Below, in pieces: positions 1 through 4,896 of a DNA stretch of 6,196 nt. Within the stretch, counting starts at the first letter, position 1, and the number at the start of each line of letters is the position of its first letter. The notes beneath the pieces are model-generated. The model made no database searches and had not been told where the DNA came from. It was given only the letters and a program-made list of their open reading frames with translations. Both the position numbers and the translations under genes were made by a program. Location of the stretch: the NCBI GenBank assembly GCA_947462425.1, contig CANHPI010000180.1:1-6196 (forward strand), in the 5' to 3' direction. The DNA comes from Bacteroidota bacterium (GTDB taxonomy: Bacteria > Bacteroidota > Bacteroidia > B-17B0 > B-17BO).

Positions 1-267
1 GCTAACTTTGCTAAATTATCTTCAGCACATTTTTATGCTTGGAAAAAAGGATTAAAAACAGGTATGTACTACTTACGTACAAAAGCAGCCGCAGATGCTA
101 TTAAATTTACGGTTGACCAAGCGGCATTGTCTATCCCAGTGTTAGGAAACGAAGATGCTTTATTAGTAGAACGCGGACAAACACAACTGTTAACTTTTGA
201 AGAACAACAAGCACAATTATCTTGCAGTTTAGATAATCCAGATGCTTGTGAAGCCTGCGGCTCATAA
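1..267 (+). CDS. nrdA: Class I ribonucleoside-diphosphate reductase, alpha (large) subunit, C-terminal 88 residues
   Basis: This is the 3' end of a gene cut by the left window edge; 88 codons and the stop are present. The enzyme reduces ribonucleoside diphosphates to deoxyribonucleotides in the cytosol, working with a beta subunit (NrdB) that supplies the radical. The segment [15 protein letters not shown] carries the adjacent tyrosine pair (codons 67-72) that corresponds to the Y730/Y731 radical-transfer pair of E. coli NrdA. The tail [15 protein letters not shown] holds a CxxC pair (codons 247-249 and 256-258), the mobile redox-active cysteines that re-reduce the active site. This tail, including the final CGS, resembles eukaryotic RRM1 (human ends in ...ECLMCGS) more than E. 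coli NrdA, as I recall for Bacteroidota enzymes. nrdB is probably nearby upstream, outside the window; that is inference. Transcription probably ends at the hairpin at 332-369. Confidence 0.95.
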   Translation, partial: ANFAKLSSAHFYAWKKGLKTGMYYLRTKAAADAIKFTVDQAALSIPVLGNEDALLVERGQTQLLTFEEQQAQLSCSLDNPDACEACGS

Positions 268-275
268 AATGAACC

Positions 276-308
276 AATGTCATCCTGAGCGTAGTCGAAG
301 GAGACATT
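276..308. repeat. Bacteroidota-type dispersed intergenic repeat, hairpin-forming (FDYAQDD type)
   Basis: The core TGTCATCCTGAGCGTAGTCG, followed by AAGGA, matches a short repeat I recall as scattered between genes in many Bacteroidota; its reverse strand translates to FDYAQDD, a familiar spurious peptide. The copy lies 8 bases after the nrdA stop. It is bounded by inverted AATGTC (276-281) and GACATT (303-308). With TCCT (283-286) pairing to AGGA (299-302), it forms a 10-bp stem with one bulged A at 282. An RNA hairpin in the nrdA 3' untranslated region is therefore plausible. Its role is unknown; mRNA 3'-end protection or a passive mobile repeat are both possible. Confidence 0.8.
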
Positions 309-331
309 CAAAATAATAAAGTTTAACCCTG

Positions 332-369
332 AAAAAAGGCTTCTCTGAAATTTTAGAGAAGCCTTTTTT
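332..369 (+). terminator. Intrinsic terminator downstream of nrdA
   Basis: AAAAAAGGCTTCTCT (332-346) pairs perfectly over 15 bp with AGAGAAGCCTTTTTT (355-369) around an 8-base loop. The stem ends in a run of six T, followed by ATTTA. The hairpin sits 64 bases after the nrdA stop. A-run and T-run flanks make it potentially bidirectional, but no minus-strand gene ends here. Confidence 0.88.
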
Positions 370-396
370 ATTTACTATTATTGATTTGCATGAAGA

Positions 397-420
397 ATTT
401 TGATAATGAAATATCAAAAT
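397..420. repeat. Perfect 9-bp inverted repeat upstream of the lipoprotein gene
   Basis: ATTTTGATA (397-405) and TATCAAAAT (412-420) are exact inverted copies separated by 6 bases. The pair lies between the nrdA terminator and the probable promoter of the gene at 506. It could be a binding site for a dimeric regulator or a small hairpin. It is AT-rich, so chance is not excluded. Confidence 0.5.
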
Positions 421-454
421 ATTTACAAATAGCATCCAAGGCTACAATCACATA

Positions 455-486
455 TTTATCATTACGTTGTTTTTTATTTACATTTG
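455..486 (+). promoter_or_regulatory. Candidate Bacteroidota sigma-type promoter for the lipoprotein gene
   Basis: TACATTTG at 479-486 matches the Bacteroidota -7 consensus TAnnTTTG exactly. TTTA at 455-458 is one base from the -33 consensus TTTG, with a 20-base gap that fits the usual spacing. This would place the transcript start near position 490-495 and give a very short leader before the ATG at 506. The -33 box is imperfect and the region is AT-rich, so the call is tentative. Confidence 0.4.
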
Positions 487-507
487 ATTACAAATAAATA
501 ACGTAAT
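461..507. promoter_or_regulatory. Inverted repeat flanking the promoter and entering the start codon
   Basis: ATTACGTT (461-468) and AACGTAAT (500-507) are exact 8-bp inverted copies 31 bases apart. Each contains the core ACGT. They bracket the candidate -7 box, and the right arm includes the first two bases of the ATG at 506. Extra pairing (469-472 with 496-499, one G-U) would extend an RNA stem, but only if transcription starts upstream of 461. As DNA, the two arms look like paired operator half-sites. Both readings are inference. Confidence 0.45.
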
Positions 508-1273
508 GAAAAATCTTTTTAAAAAAATAATTCCATTCATCTTAATAATAATGATAAGTGCTTGTTCAGTGAACAAAAGGAGATATTTATCAGGTTACGA
601 TATTTCTTATAAAAAATCTAAAGTTGAAACTAAAGTACATTCAAAGACTAGCGCAGTAGAAAAAGATTCAACTATTAAGGAAGCGATTAAAGTTGTATCA
701 ATCAATAGCAATCCTTCAAATAAGATTTTAGCATCAACTAATAATAGTATAGAACCTGCTCTGTTTATTGATAAAACACCAACAATAAATTCCCAAAAAT
801 TAACGGATAATTGTGATAATATAATTATGCGAAATGGTAAGGAGATAAAATGTATTGTTTCTGAGATTGGCATATCAGAAATTAAATACAAAAAATGTGA
901 TAATTTAAATGGCCCGATTTATACCGTTGATAAAAATGAAGTTTTAATGATTCAATACTCAAACGGCACCAACGAAATTATTGAAAATAAAAAAAACACA
1001 ACCTTTAACAACAAACCAGATACTTCTAAAAGTACATACCATCCTTTAGCAGTTGCAGCATTAATTTGCAGTACCGCTGGTATCTTTTTATATGGTATTG
1101 GTGTTCTATTAGGACTAATATTTGGCGCCATAGCATTAAAGAAAATAAAGGAAAATCCAACACAATTTAAAGGAAAAGGCATGGCCTTAACTGGTATTAT
1201 TATTGGATCAATAATTTTTGGACTCCTACTATTATTTTTACTTTTATTTTTACTTTTTATGATTTTAATTTAG
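506..1273 (+). CDS. Lipoprotein with DUF4190-type C-terminal membrane domain, function unknown
   Basis: The 255-residue product starts with a lipoprotein signal: basic MKNLFKK, a hydrophobic core (residues 8-16) and the lipobox ISAC with the lipidated cysteine at 20. Residues 21-31 (SVNKRRYLSGY) resemble the start of other Bacteroidota lipoproteins with this layout. A low-complexity K/S/T/N-rich linker follows (about 33-98). Residues 101-160 (DNIIMRNGKEIKC, KYKKCDNLNGPIYTV, VLMIQYSNGT) form a small beta-rich domain that I recognise as recurrent in this phylum. Residues 181-211 and 227-255 are hydrophobic, separated by a basic loop (KKIKENPTQFKGKGMA), the pattern of DUF4190. The protein is therefore probably held in the inner membrane by lipid or helices, with the middle domain in the periplasm. 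The start is fixed by the signal peptide. There is no clear ribosome-binding site, as is usual in this phylum. The gene stands alone; the next gene is convergent. Confidence 0.85.
   Translation: MKNLFKKIIPFILIIMISACSVNKRRYLSGYDISYKKSKVETKVHSKTSAVEKDSTIKEAIKVVSINSNPSNKILASTNNSIEPALFIDKTPTINSQKLTDNCDNIIMRNGKEIKCIVSEIGISEIKYKKCDNLNGPIYTVDKNEVLMIQYSNGTNEIIENKKNTTFNNKPDTSKSTYHPLAVAALICSTAGIFLYGIGVLLGLIFGAIALKKIKENPTQFKGKGMALTGIIIGSIIFGLLLLFLLLFLLFMILI
1232..1255 (+). repeat. Two perfect 12-bp tandem copies inside the lipoprotein gene 3' end
   Basis: TTATTTTTACTT occurs twice in tandem (1232-1243 and 1244-1255). In frame it gives a repeated Leu/Phe unit within the last membrane segment (LLLFLLLFLLF). 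Just beyond, GATTTTAATT at 1261-1270 recurs at 1282-1291. The region looks prone to replication slippage, and a 12-bp change would lengthen or shorten the last helix by four residues without a frameshift. Confidence 0.7.
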
Positions 1274-1319
1274 ATTTTTTAGATTTTAATTAATTTCCCG
1301 ACAAATGACAACATGTAGC

Positions 1320-1361
1320 GCAGATTTATAATCCGCATATTTAAATTTTAATTTAAATATG
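1320..1361. repeat. Two abutting palindromes
   Basis: GCAGATT (1320-1326) pairs with AATCCGC (1330-1336) with one mismatch and a 3-base loop. Immediately adjoining and sharing C1336, CATATTTAAATT (1336-1347) pairs perfectly with AATTTAAATATG (1350-1361) across only two bases. The 12-bp AT palindrome is close to perfect and could extrude as a cruciform or serve as a binding site. The function is unknown. Confidence 0.6.
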
Positions 1362-1462
1362 GAACAAATAAAAATCTCCATTTGCGATAATAAGGTTTTA
1401 TATAATGCTACACTTTATATCAACCTCTTGCTATAAAATTACTTTACTTTGTTCGGTAAACA

Positions 1463-1495
1463 AGACCCGAAAGGTTTCTAAAACCTTTCGGGTCT
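1463..1495. repeat. Perfect 15-bp hairpin with 3-base loop
   Basis: AGACCCGAAAGGTTT (1463-1477) is followed by the loop CTA and its exact inverted copy AAACCTTTCGGGTCT (1481-1495). This is the most GC-rich structure in the gap. It lies between the ends of convergent genes, as a bidirectional terminator would, but neither side has a proper T-run (plus side TAAATAACG, minus side TGTTTACC). A dispersed structured repeat or a Rho-independent structure of atypical form are alternatives. Confidence 0.75.
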
Positions 1496-1566
1496 AAATA
1501 ACGCGTAAACAAATGGAAAAATTTGAGCTTACTGATAATAAAGAGTTGCGGCTAGATTGAGGACGT

Positions 1567-1604
1567 AAAAGCCCAACAATTAAAATCGTTAAGCTTTTTT
1601 ATTT
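1567..1604. terminator. Probable bidirectional terminator between convergent genes
   Basis: AAAAGC (1567-1572) pairs with GCTTTT (1593-1598). Inside, AAC (1575-1577) pairs with GTT (1588-1590) and AT (1579-1580) with AT (1585-1586) around a small loop, so the stem is interrupted. On the plus strand it ends in TTTTTTATTT. On the minus strand, for the gene that stops at 1617, the hairpin is followed by TTTT. The stem is weak, so confidence is moderate. Confidence 0.5.
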
Positions 1605-1616
1605 CAAATAAGTTAT

Positions 1617-2336
1617 TTATTCGTTTTTGATAATTCTGATAGCATTAGTTATAGCCGTTCCTTCAAACTCAAGCATTTGACTATTGGTATTAACAAGTTC
1701 AGAGAGTTCGTAAATGTTGCGGTAACCATAACCATAAAGATTAATGTAAGTGGGAATGTTAAGCGCTAACGTAATAGGTTTTGAGTTAACAGGAAAATCT
1801 TCCGTTATCATTTCATTAAATGAATTTGGTCCCGATTTAGCTTTTTGTTTTGGTCTTACTATTTTCTTCTTCCGAAATAAAGCAGGATTAATATCTATTG
1901 GCCTTGATATTTTAGTTACAAAATACCGACTCAGGTCTATACTTGGTAAATTTAAAGCTAGGGGCTTACTTTCAAAATTGTTGTTGCAGTAAATCAACAC
2001 TTTATAGTCGGGCGATGGAATTACTTTTGCGAGGTTATCCTGCGTAAAATCAGAAAAATTTAAATGAATCGCTCCTTTTACGTGTGCAGCCATATACATG
2101 GAGTCGGAACGCGTGTCGAGAATGATAACTTTTTCTTCTTTGCTAGTTGCAATAAATTCTTCTGCATTTATTAGATGATTTTTTCGGTGATCTTTTACTT
2201 CACTTACTAAATTTTGGTAAGCATCAAAATCTACTAATGAGGCTGTAATTTGTGAGTAGCTACTAAACGCATACATACTCAATAAATTAGACATTAAATA
2301 TGCTAACTTACTCTTTTTGTTGTTAAATAATTTCAT
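1617..2336 (-). CDS. Exported rhodanese-like domain protein with a large internal insertion
   Basis: The 239-residue product has a likely N-terminal signal peptide (basic MKLFNNKKSK, hydrophobic to about 25, possible cleavage after YSQ at 27-29), suggesting the periplasm or envelope. Residues 55-121 read as a rhodanese domain: LINAEEF, IILDTR (71-76), HVKGAIHLNF (85-94), and the strand leading to the active-site cysteine, VLIYCNNNF, with Cys117. Rhodaneses carry sulfur as a persulfide on this cysteine. Here the loop CNNNFES lacks the arginine and glycine typical of CxxGxR enzymes, so sulfurtransferase activity is uncertain. The family's closing part, LNIPTYINLYGYGYRNIYEL (from 192) and LEFEGT, comes only after about 65 residues (124-189) containing a basic stretch (RKKKIVRPKQKAK, 155-167). 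Close relatives, as I recall them, have a much shorter link there. The first ATG is chosen because it gives the signal peptide. The gene is convergent with the lipoprotein gene. Confidence 0.82.
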   Translation of the reverse strand: MKLFNNKKSKLAYLMSNLLSMYAFSSYSQITASLVDFDAYQNLVSEVKDHRKNHLINAEEFIATSKEEKVIILDTRSDSMYMAAHVKGAIHLNFSDFTQDNLAKVIPSPDYKVLIYCNNNFESKPLALNLPSIDLSRYFVTKISRPIDINPALFRKKKIVRPKQKAKSGPNSFNEMITEDFPVNSKPITLALNIPTYINLYGYGYRNIYELSELVNTNSQMLEFEGTAITNAIRIIKNE

Positions 2337-2455
2337 GATGTTAGGTTTAATGGATTATATGGTAAAACTAAACAGATCAAAGTCTTTAAAAATGAACACT
2401 GTGTAAAACGCTGTTTCGACTTGGTGTAACAAGTGTTTTTTGACTATATTTAATC

Positions 2456-2566
2456 GTGCGCGCATTACTTGGAGTACTATTAATTATTTTTTGCGGCTTG
2501 TTAGTTTTGAGTTTTGTATTTTCGTTGTTTATATTAACCCGCAGAAAAGAAAGAATCAGGCTATAG
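2456..2566 (+). CDS. Candidate 36-residue single-pass membrane microprotein
   Basis: Starting at GTG 2456, the frame reads MRALLGVLLIIFCGLLVLSF, then VFSLFILT and the basic end RRKERIRL, stopping at TAG 2564-2566. One continuous hydrophobic segment of about 25 residues followed by a strongly basic tail is what a small inner-membrane protein with its C-terminus in the cytoplasm looks like. GTG is the only conventional start between the upstream in-frame stop (TGA, 2441-2443) and the hydrophobic segment. Against it: no ribosome-binding site or promoter is evident, GTG starts are uncommon, and T-rich DNA readily gives hydrophobic frames. The antisense frame on the minus strand (2386-2610) is less convincing. 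I recognise no family. Confidence 0.35.
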   Translation: MRALLGVLLIIFCGLLVLSFVFSLFILTRRKERIRL

Positions 2567-2579
2567 CGTGACAAAGCCA

Positions 2580-2597
2580 ATAGCCAAAATTGGCTAT
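2580..2597. repeat. Perfect 8-bp inverted repeat upstream of pepD
   Basis: ATAGCCAA (2580-2587) and TTGGCTAT (2590-2597) are exact inverted copies 2 bases apart. A further GGCTAT lies at 2559-2564, giving three related copies within 40 bases. The palindrome is 69 bases before the pepD start, a plausible operator position. No T-run follows, so it is not a standard terminator for the small frame ending at 2566. Confidence 0.5.
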
Positions 2598-2665
2598 AAA
2601 ATGTCTTCAAAAAAATAGAAAAGAAATTCTATATTTATAGCTCGAAATTTACAAAACCCACTACT

Positions 2666-4126
2666 ATGAACGAAGCTATCAGAAAACTAGAGCCCACAGC
2701 TATGTGGAATAACTTTGCAGATTTAAATGCAGTGCCCCGACCATCAAAAAAAGAAGAACGCGTGATTGCTTTTGCTAAAGCATTTGGAGAAAAATTAGGA
2801 TTACCAACAATCGTTGATGAAGTTGGAAATGTGATTATTAAAAAGCCTGCAACAAAAGGTATGGAAGATAGAATAACCATTGTGTTACAAAGTCATTTGG
2901 ATATGGTGCATCAAAAAAATGCTGCTACTAATTTTGATTTCAATACACAAGGAATTGAAATGTTTGTAGAAGGTGATTGGGTAAAAGCAAATGGAACAAC
3001 ATTAGGGGCTGATAACGGTATCGGTGTTGCGTCTATCATGGCTTTGTTAGAGTCAACAACAATTCCGCATCCTGCCATTGAGGCATTATTTACTATTGAT
3101 GAAGAAACTGGAATGACTGGTGCTTTGGCATTAAAAGGTGGTTTGTTGGATGGTGAGATCATGTTGAATTTAGATACTGAAGATGATGATGAATTAACAA
3201 TAGGTTGCGCTGGTGGCATTGATGTAACAGCTACTGGAAAATATGCAACTGAGGCATCTAAAAACTCATCGGCATTTCGTGTAACTATTAAAGGCTTAAC
3301 AGGAGGGCATTCAGGAATGGACATTCACAGAGGAAGAGGAAACGCTAATAAATTAATGAATCGTTTATTGCTTAACTTAAGTAATGACTTAGCTATTGAA
3401 ATTTCATCTGTTGATGGCGGAAGTTTAAGAAACGCCATTCCTCGTGAATCAGTTTCTGTAATAACAGTTTCGGAAAATAATAAGGAAGCTCTTAAAAAAC
3501 AAATTCAAAATTTCGAAATAACTATTAAGGCAGAGCATAATACAACTGATCCTAAATTAGTAGTTACAATTGAAGATACAGAAATGCAAGCGCATGTTTT
3601 TAATAAAGACTTTCAATATAAATTGTTACGTAGTATTTATGCTTGTCCTTATGGTATTTACCGTATGAGTCCTGATATTGCAGGTTTGGTTCAAACATCT
3701 AATAACATAGCACGTGTTATGGTTAAAGATGGTACTTACCAAATACAATGTTTAACTCGTAGTTCAGTTGATTCTGAGAAAATTGATTTACAACATGCTA
3801 TTACTTCTGTATTTGAATTATTAGGTGCCGAAATTTCCGCTGCAGGTTCATACCCAGGCTGGACACCAAAACCATCATCGCCAATTGTAAAATTGATGAG
3901 CGATTTATATAAAGAACGTTATAATACCGAAGCAAAGGTAAGTGCTTGTCACGCTGGTTTAGAGTGCGGTATTTTAGGAACTAATTATCCTGAGATGCAA
4001 ATGATTTCTTTTGGTCCAAATATCAGAGGAGCGCATTCGCCTGATGAATGTGTTCAAATAAGTTCTGTACAAAAATATTGGGGCTTTTTATTAGAAACAC
4101 TTGTGCGAATTCCGAAAAAAAATTAA
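2666..4126 (+). CDS. pepD: Cytosol non-specific dipeptidase (aminoacyl-histidine dipeptidase, M20 family)
   Basis: The complete 486-residue protein is the usual length of PepD, a cytosolic zinc dipeptidase (EC 3.4.13.18 type) that splits Xaa-His and a broad range of other dipeptides in the last step of peptide turnover. All expected M20 residues are visible: the metal ligand His77 and catalytic Asp79 in QSHLDMV, bridging Asp116 in GADNG, general base Glu146 and ligand Glu147 in DEETG, Asp170 in LNLDTED, and the last ligand His457 in GAHSPDE. All are offset by three or four residues from the E. coli/Vibrio numbering. Residues from about 188 to 398 form the lid domain inserted in the catalytic core, with GGHSGMDIH (213-221) supplying the lid histidine, His215. 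There is no signal peptide. The first ATG matches the expected N-terminus (EAIRKLEPTAMWNNF). It is a single gene, convergent with the next one, with 26 bases between their stops. Confidence 0.97.
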   Translation: MNEAIRKLEPTAMWNNFADLNAVPRPSKKEERVIAFAKAFGEKLGLPTIVDEVGNVIIKKPATKGMEDRITIVLQSHLDMVHQKNAATNFDFNTQGIEMFVEGDWVKANGTTLGADNGIGVASIMALLESTTIPHPAIEALFTIDEETGMTGALALKGGLLDGEIMLNLDTEDDDELTIGCAGGIDVTATGKYATEASKNSSAFRVTIKGLTGGHSGMDIHRGRGNANKLMNRLLLNLSNDLAIEISSVDGGSLRNAIPRESVSVITVSENNKEALKKQIQNFEITIKAEHNTTDPKLVVTIEDTEMQAHVFNKDFQYKLLRSIYACPYGIYRMSPDIAGLVQTSNNIARVMVKDGTYQIQCLTRSSVDSEKIDLQHAITSVFELLGAEISAAGSYPGWTPKPSSPIVKLMSDLYKERYNTEAKVSACHAGLECGILGTNYPEMQMISFGPNIRGAHSPDECVQISSVQKYWGFLLETLVRIPKKN

Positions 4127-4133
4127 GATTACA

Positions 4134-4182
4134 CTGAACTTGTTTCACGGTATTACATATTCTGAAACAAGTTAAGAATGAC
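4134..4182. repeat. Degenerate copy of a Bacteroidota palindromic intergenic repeat (VILNLFQ type)
   Basis: AACTTGTTTCA (4137-4147) pairs perfectly over 11 bp with TGAAACAAGTT (4163-4173) around a 15-base loop. Two more pairs lie beyond a mismatch (4134-4135 with 4175-4176). With the trailing AAGAATGACA this resembles the element I recall as CTGAAACAAGTTCAGGATGA, frequent between Bacteroidota genes and often translated as VILNLFQ. It lies between the convergent stops of pepD and the next gene and runs into the latter. It could act as a 3'-end structure for both transcripts. Confidence 0.75.
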
Positions 4183-4896
4183 AATTAATAAAGCCGCTAA
4201 TTTTTTATACAATAAGCGTTTAGCTATTGGTAAAAACGTTTCATCTTTTGGAAGTTCAGTCTTTGCTTTAAACAAGTATACTGCCGGATTCGGTAAAGTA
4301 GGATTTTGCTGAATAATATCTAACTTTAATTTATCTACTGGCTTAGATAACGACAAGGTATAAGTTGAAAAATAAGAACAATCAAGTCCATAAACCTCTT
4401 GTTGTAATAAATTTATTTTCGAAAAACTATAATTGTATACTATTACTTGTTTAGATTGATAGGGGTGTAAAATAAAATACCCTTCTGTTTTATAAAGCGG
4501 CAGGATGCCAATATGATCTGAAAGTATATGTTGCTCCGCAAAATCAAAAATGATTTTTCCTTTACCTAATTCGGTTTCAAAAAGCGGTTCACAAAATGAA
4601 ATAATTTGTTTGAGTTCATTTAAAGATTCGTCATCAATAACCGAATGGTATTTTAATTTTAAGTTAGCGTAGTCAATACCGATTAAACTTTTTCTAAAAT
4701 TATTTTCTAAAATAGCTGTGTTGTTTTTAAGTAGAATGAGGTTTTTATAATGTGCTATTAATTCTGCAAAATCAGGATACAATTTATGCTCATTAAAATG
4801 TGTTTCTACATTTTGTAAATACCCTAAAACGAGGTACTTTTTGTATTCAAAGTCCATCAAGTCTTCAGTTAGCCAGTTTTCAGATAAAGTTGCCAT
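4153..4896 (-). CDS. Conserved-looking protein of unknown function; C-terminus derived from a repeat
   Basis: The 247-residue protein starts MATLSENWLTEDLMDFEYKK. I recall similar N-termini (a MATLxENWLTxxxxDFEYKKY pattern) in unannotated Bacteroidota proteins, but no function. It has no signal peptide or membrane segment and looks cytosolic. The first half (about 10-110) is charged and probably helical (DFEYKKYLVLGYLQNVETHFNEHKLYPDF). The second half (about 112-215) is more strand-like (GKIIFDFAEQ, GILPLYKTEGYFILHPYQSK, VIVYNYSF). The last ten residues, IVILNLFQNM (238-247), are encoded by the dispersed repeat at 4134-4182, which also supplies the stop. The original end was therefore probably near KRLLYKKLAAL and has been replaced or extended. 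The start is the first ATG. An inverted repeat touches it, and the upstream gene appears to be terminated at 4949-4983, so this gene probably has its own promoter. Confidence 0.8.
   Translation of the reverse strand: MATLSENWLTEDLMDFEYKKYLVLGYLQNVETHFNEHKLYPDFAELIAHYKNLILLKNNTAILENNFRKSLIGIDYANLKLKYHSVIDDESLNELKQIISFCEPLFETELGKGKIIFDFAEQHILSDHIGILPLYKTEGYFILHPYQSKQVIVYNYSFSKINLLQQEVYGLDCSYFSTYTLSLSKPVDKLKLDIIQQNPTLPNPAVYLFKAKTELPKDETFLPIAKRLLYKKLAALLIVILNLFQNM

Larger units (their letters stand above)
1274..1616. other. 343-base gap between convergent genes; hairpins but no convincing gene
   Basis: No coding frame of credible length or composition is seen. An isolated ATG frame at 1513-1560 encodes only 15 residues (MEKFELTDNKELRLD), with no recognised family. 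The stretch contains an imperfect hairpin at 1320-1336, a 26-base AT palindrome at 1336-1361, a 15-bp GC-richer hairpin at 1463-1495 and a terminator-like structure at 1567-1604. It may hold remnants of small dispersed repeats or an untranslated RNA, but nothing here proves either. Confidence 0.6.
2337..2665. other. Intergenic region between divergent rhodanese and pepD genes
   Basis: These 329 bases must hold the promoters of both flanking genes, but I see no exact TAnnTTTG/TTTG pair for either. The contents I can support are a possible microprotein gene (2456-2566) and an inverted repeat (2580-2597). A small hairpin, ACTTG (2419-2423) with CAAGT (2430-2434), is followed by G and six T (2436-2441). 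It could be a weak plus-strand terminator or attenuator ahead of the microprotein frame. Confidence 0.5.

Noticed and set aside
69..311. Minus-strand reading frame of 80 residues opposite the nrdA end
   Set aside because: It is antisense to nrdA, and its N-terminus (FDYAQDD) is the spurious translation of the dispersed repeat.
1513..1560. Short ATG frame encoding MEKFELTDNKELRLD
   Set aside because: The composition looks protein-like, but 15 residues without a recognised family or continuation after the stop are not enough; at best it is a gene remnant.
1274..1616. CRISPR array or insertion sequence in the long gap
   Set aside because: There are no regularly spaced direct repeats, no transposase fragment and no target-site duplication. 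The symmetric elements are isolated and unlike one another.
2386..2610. Minus-strand reading frame of 74 residues between rhodanese and pepD genes
   Set aside because: No recognisable family, no initiation signals, and a polar, unstructured-looking C-terminal two-thirds. The opposite-strand 36-residue frame is more protein-like.
2911..3324. Minus-strand reading frame of 137 residues
   Set aside because: It lies wholly inside pepD, whose protein is complete and has all active-site residues, so this is a shadow.
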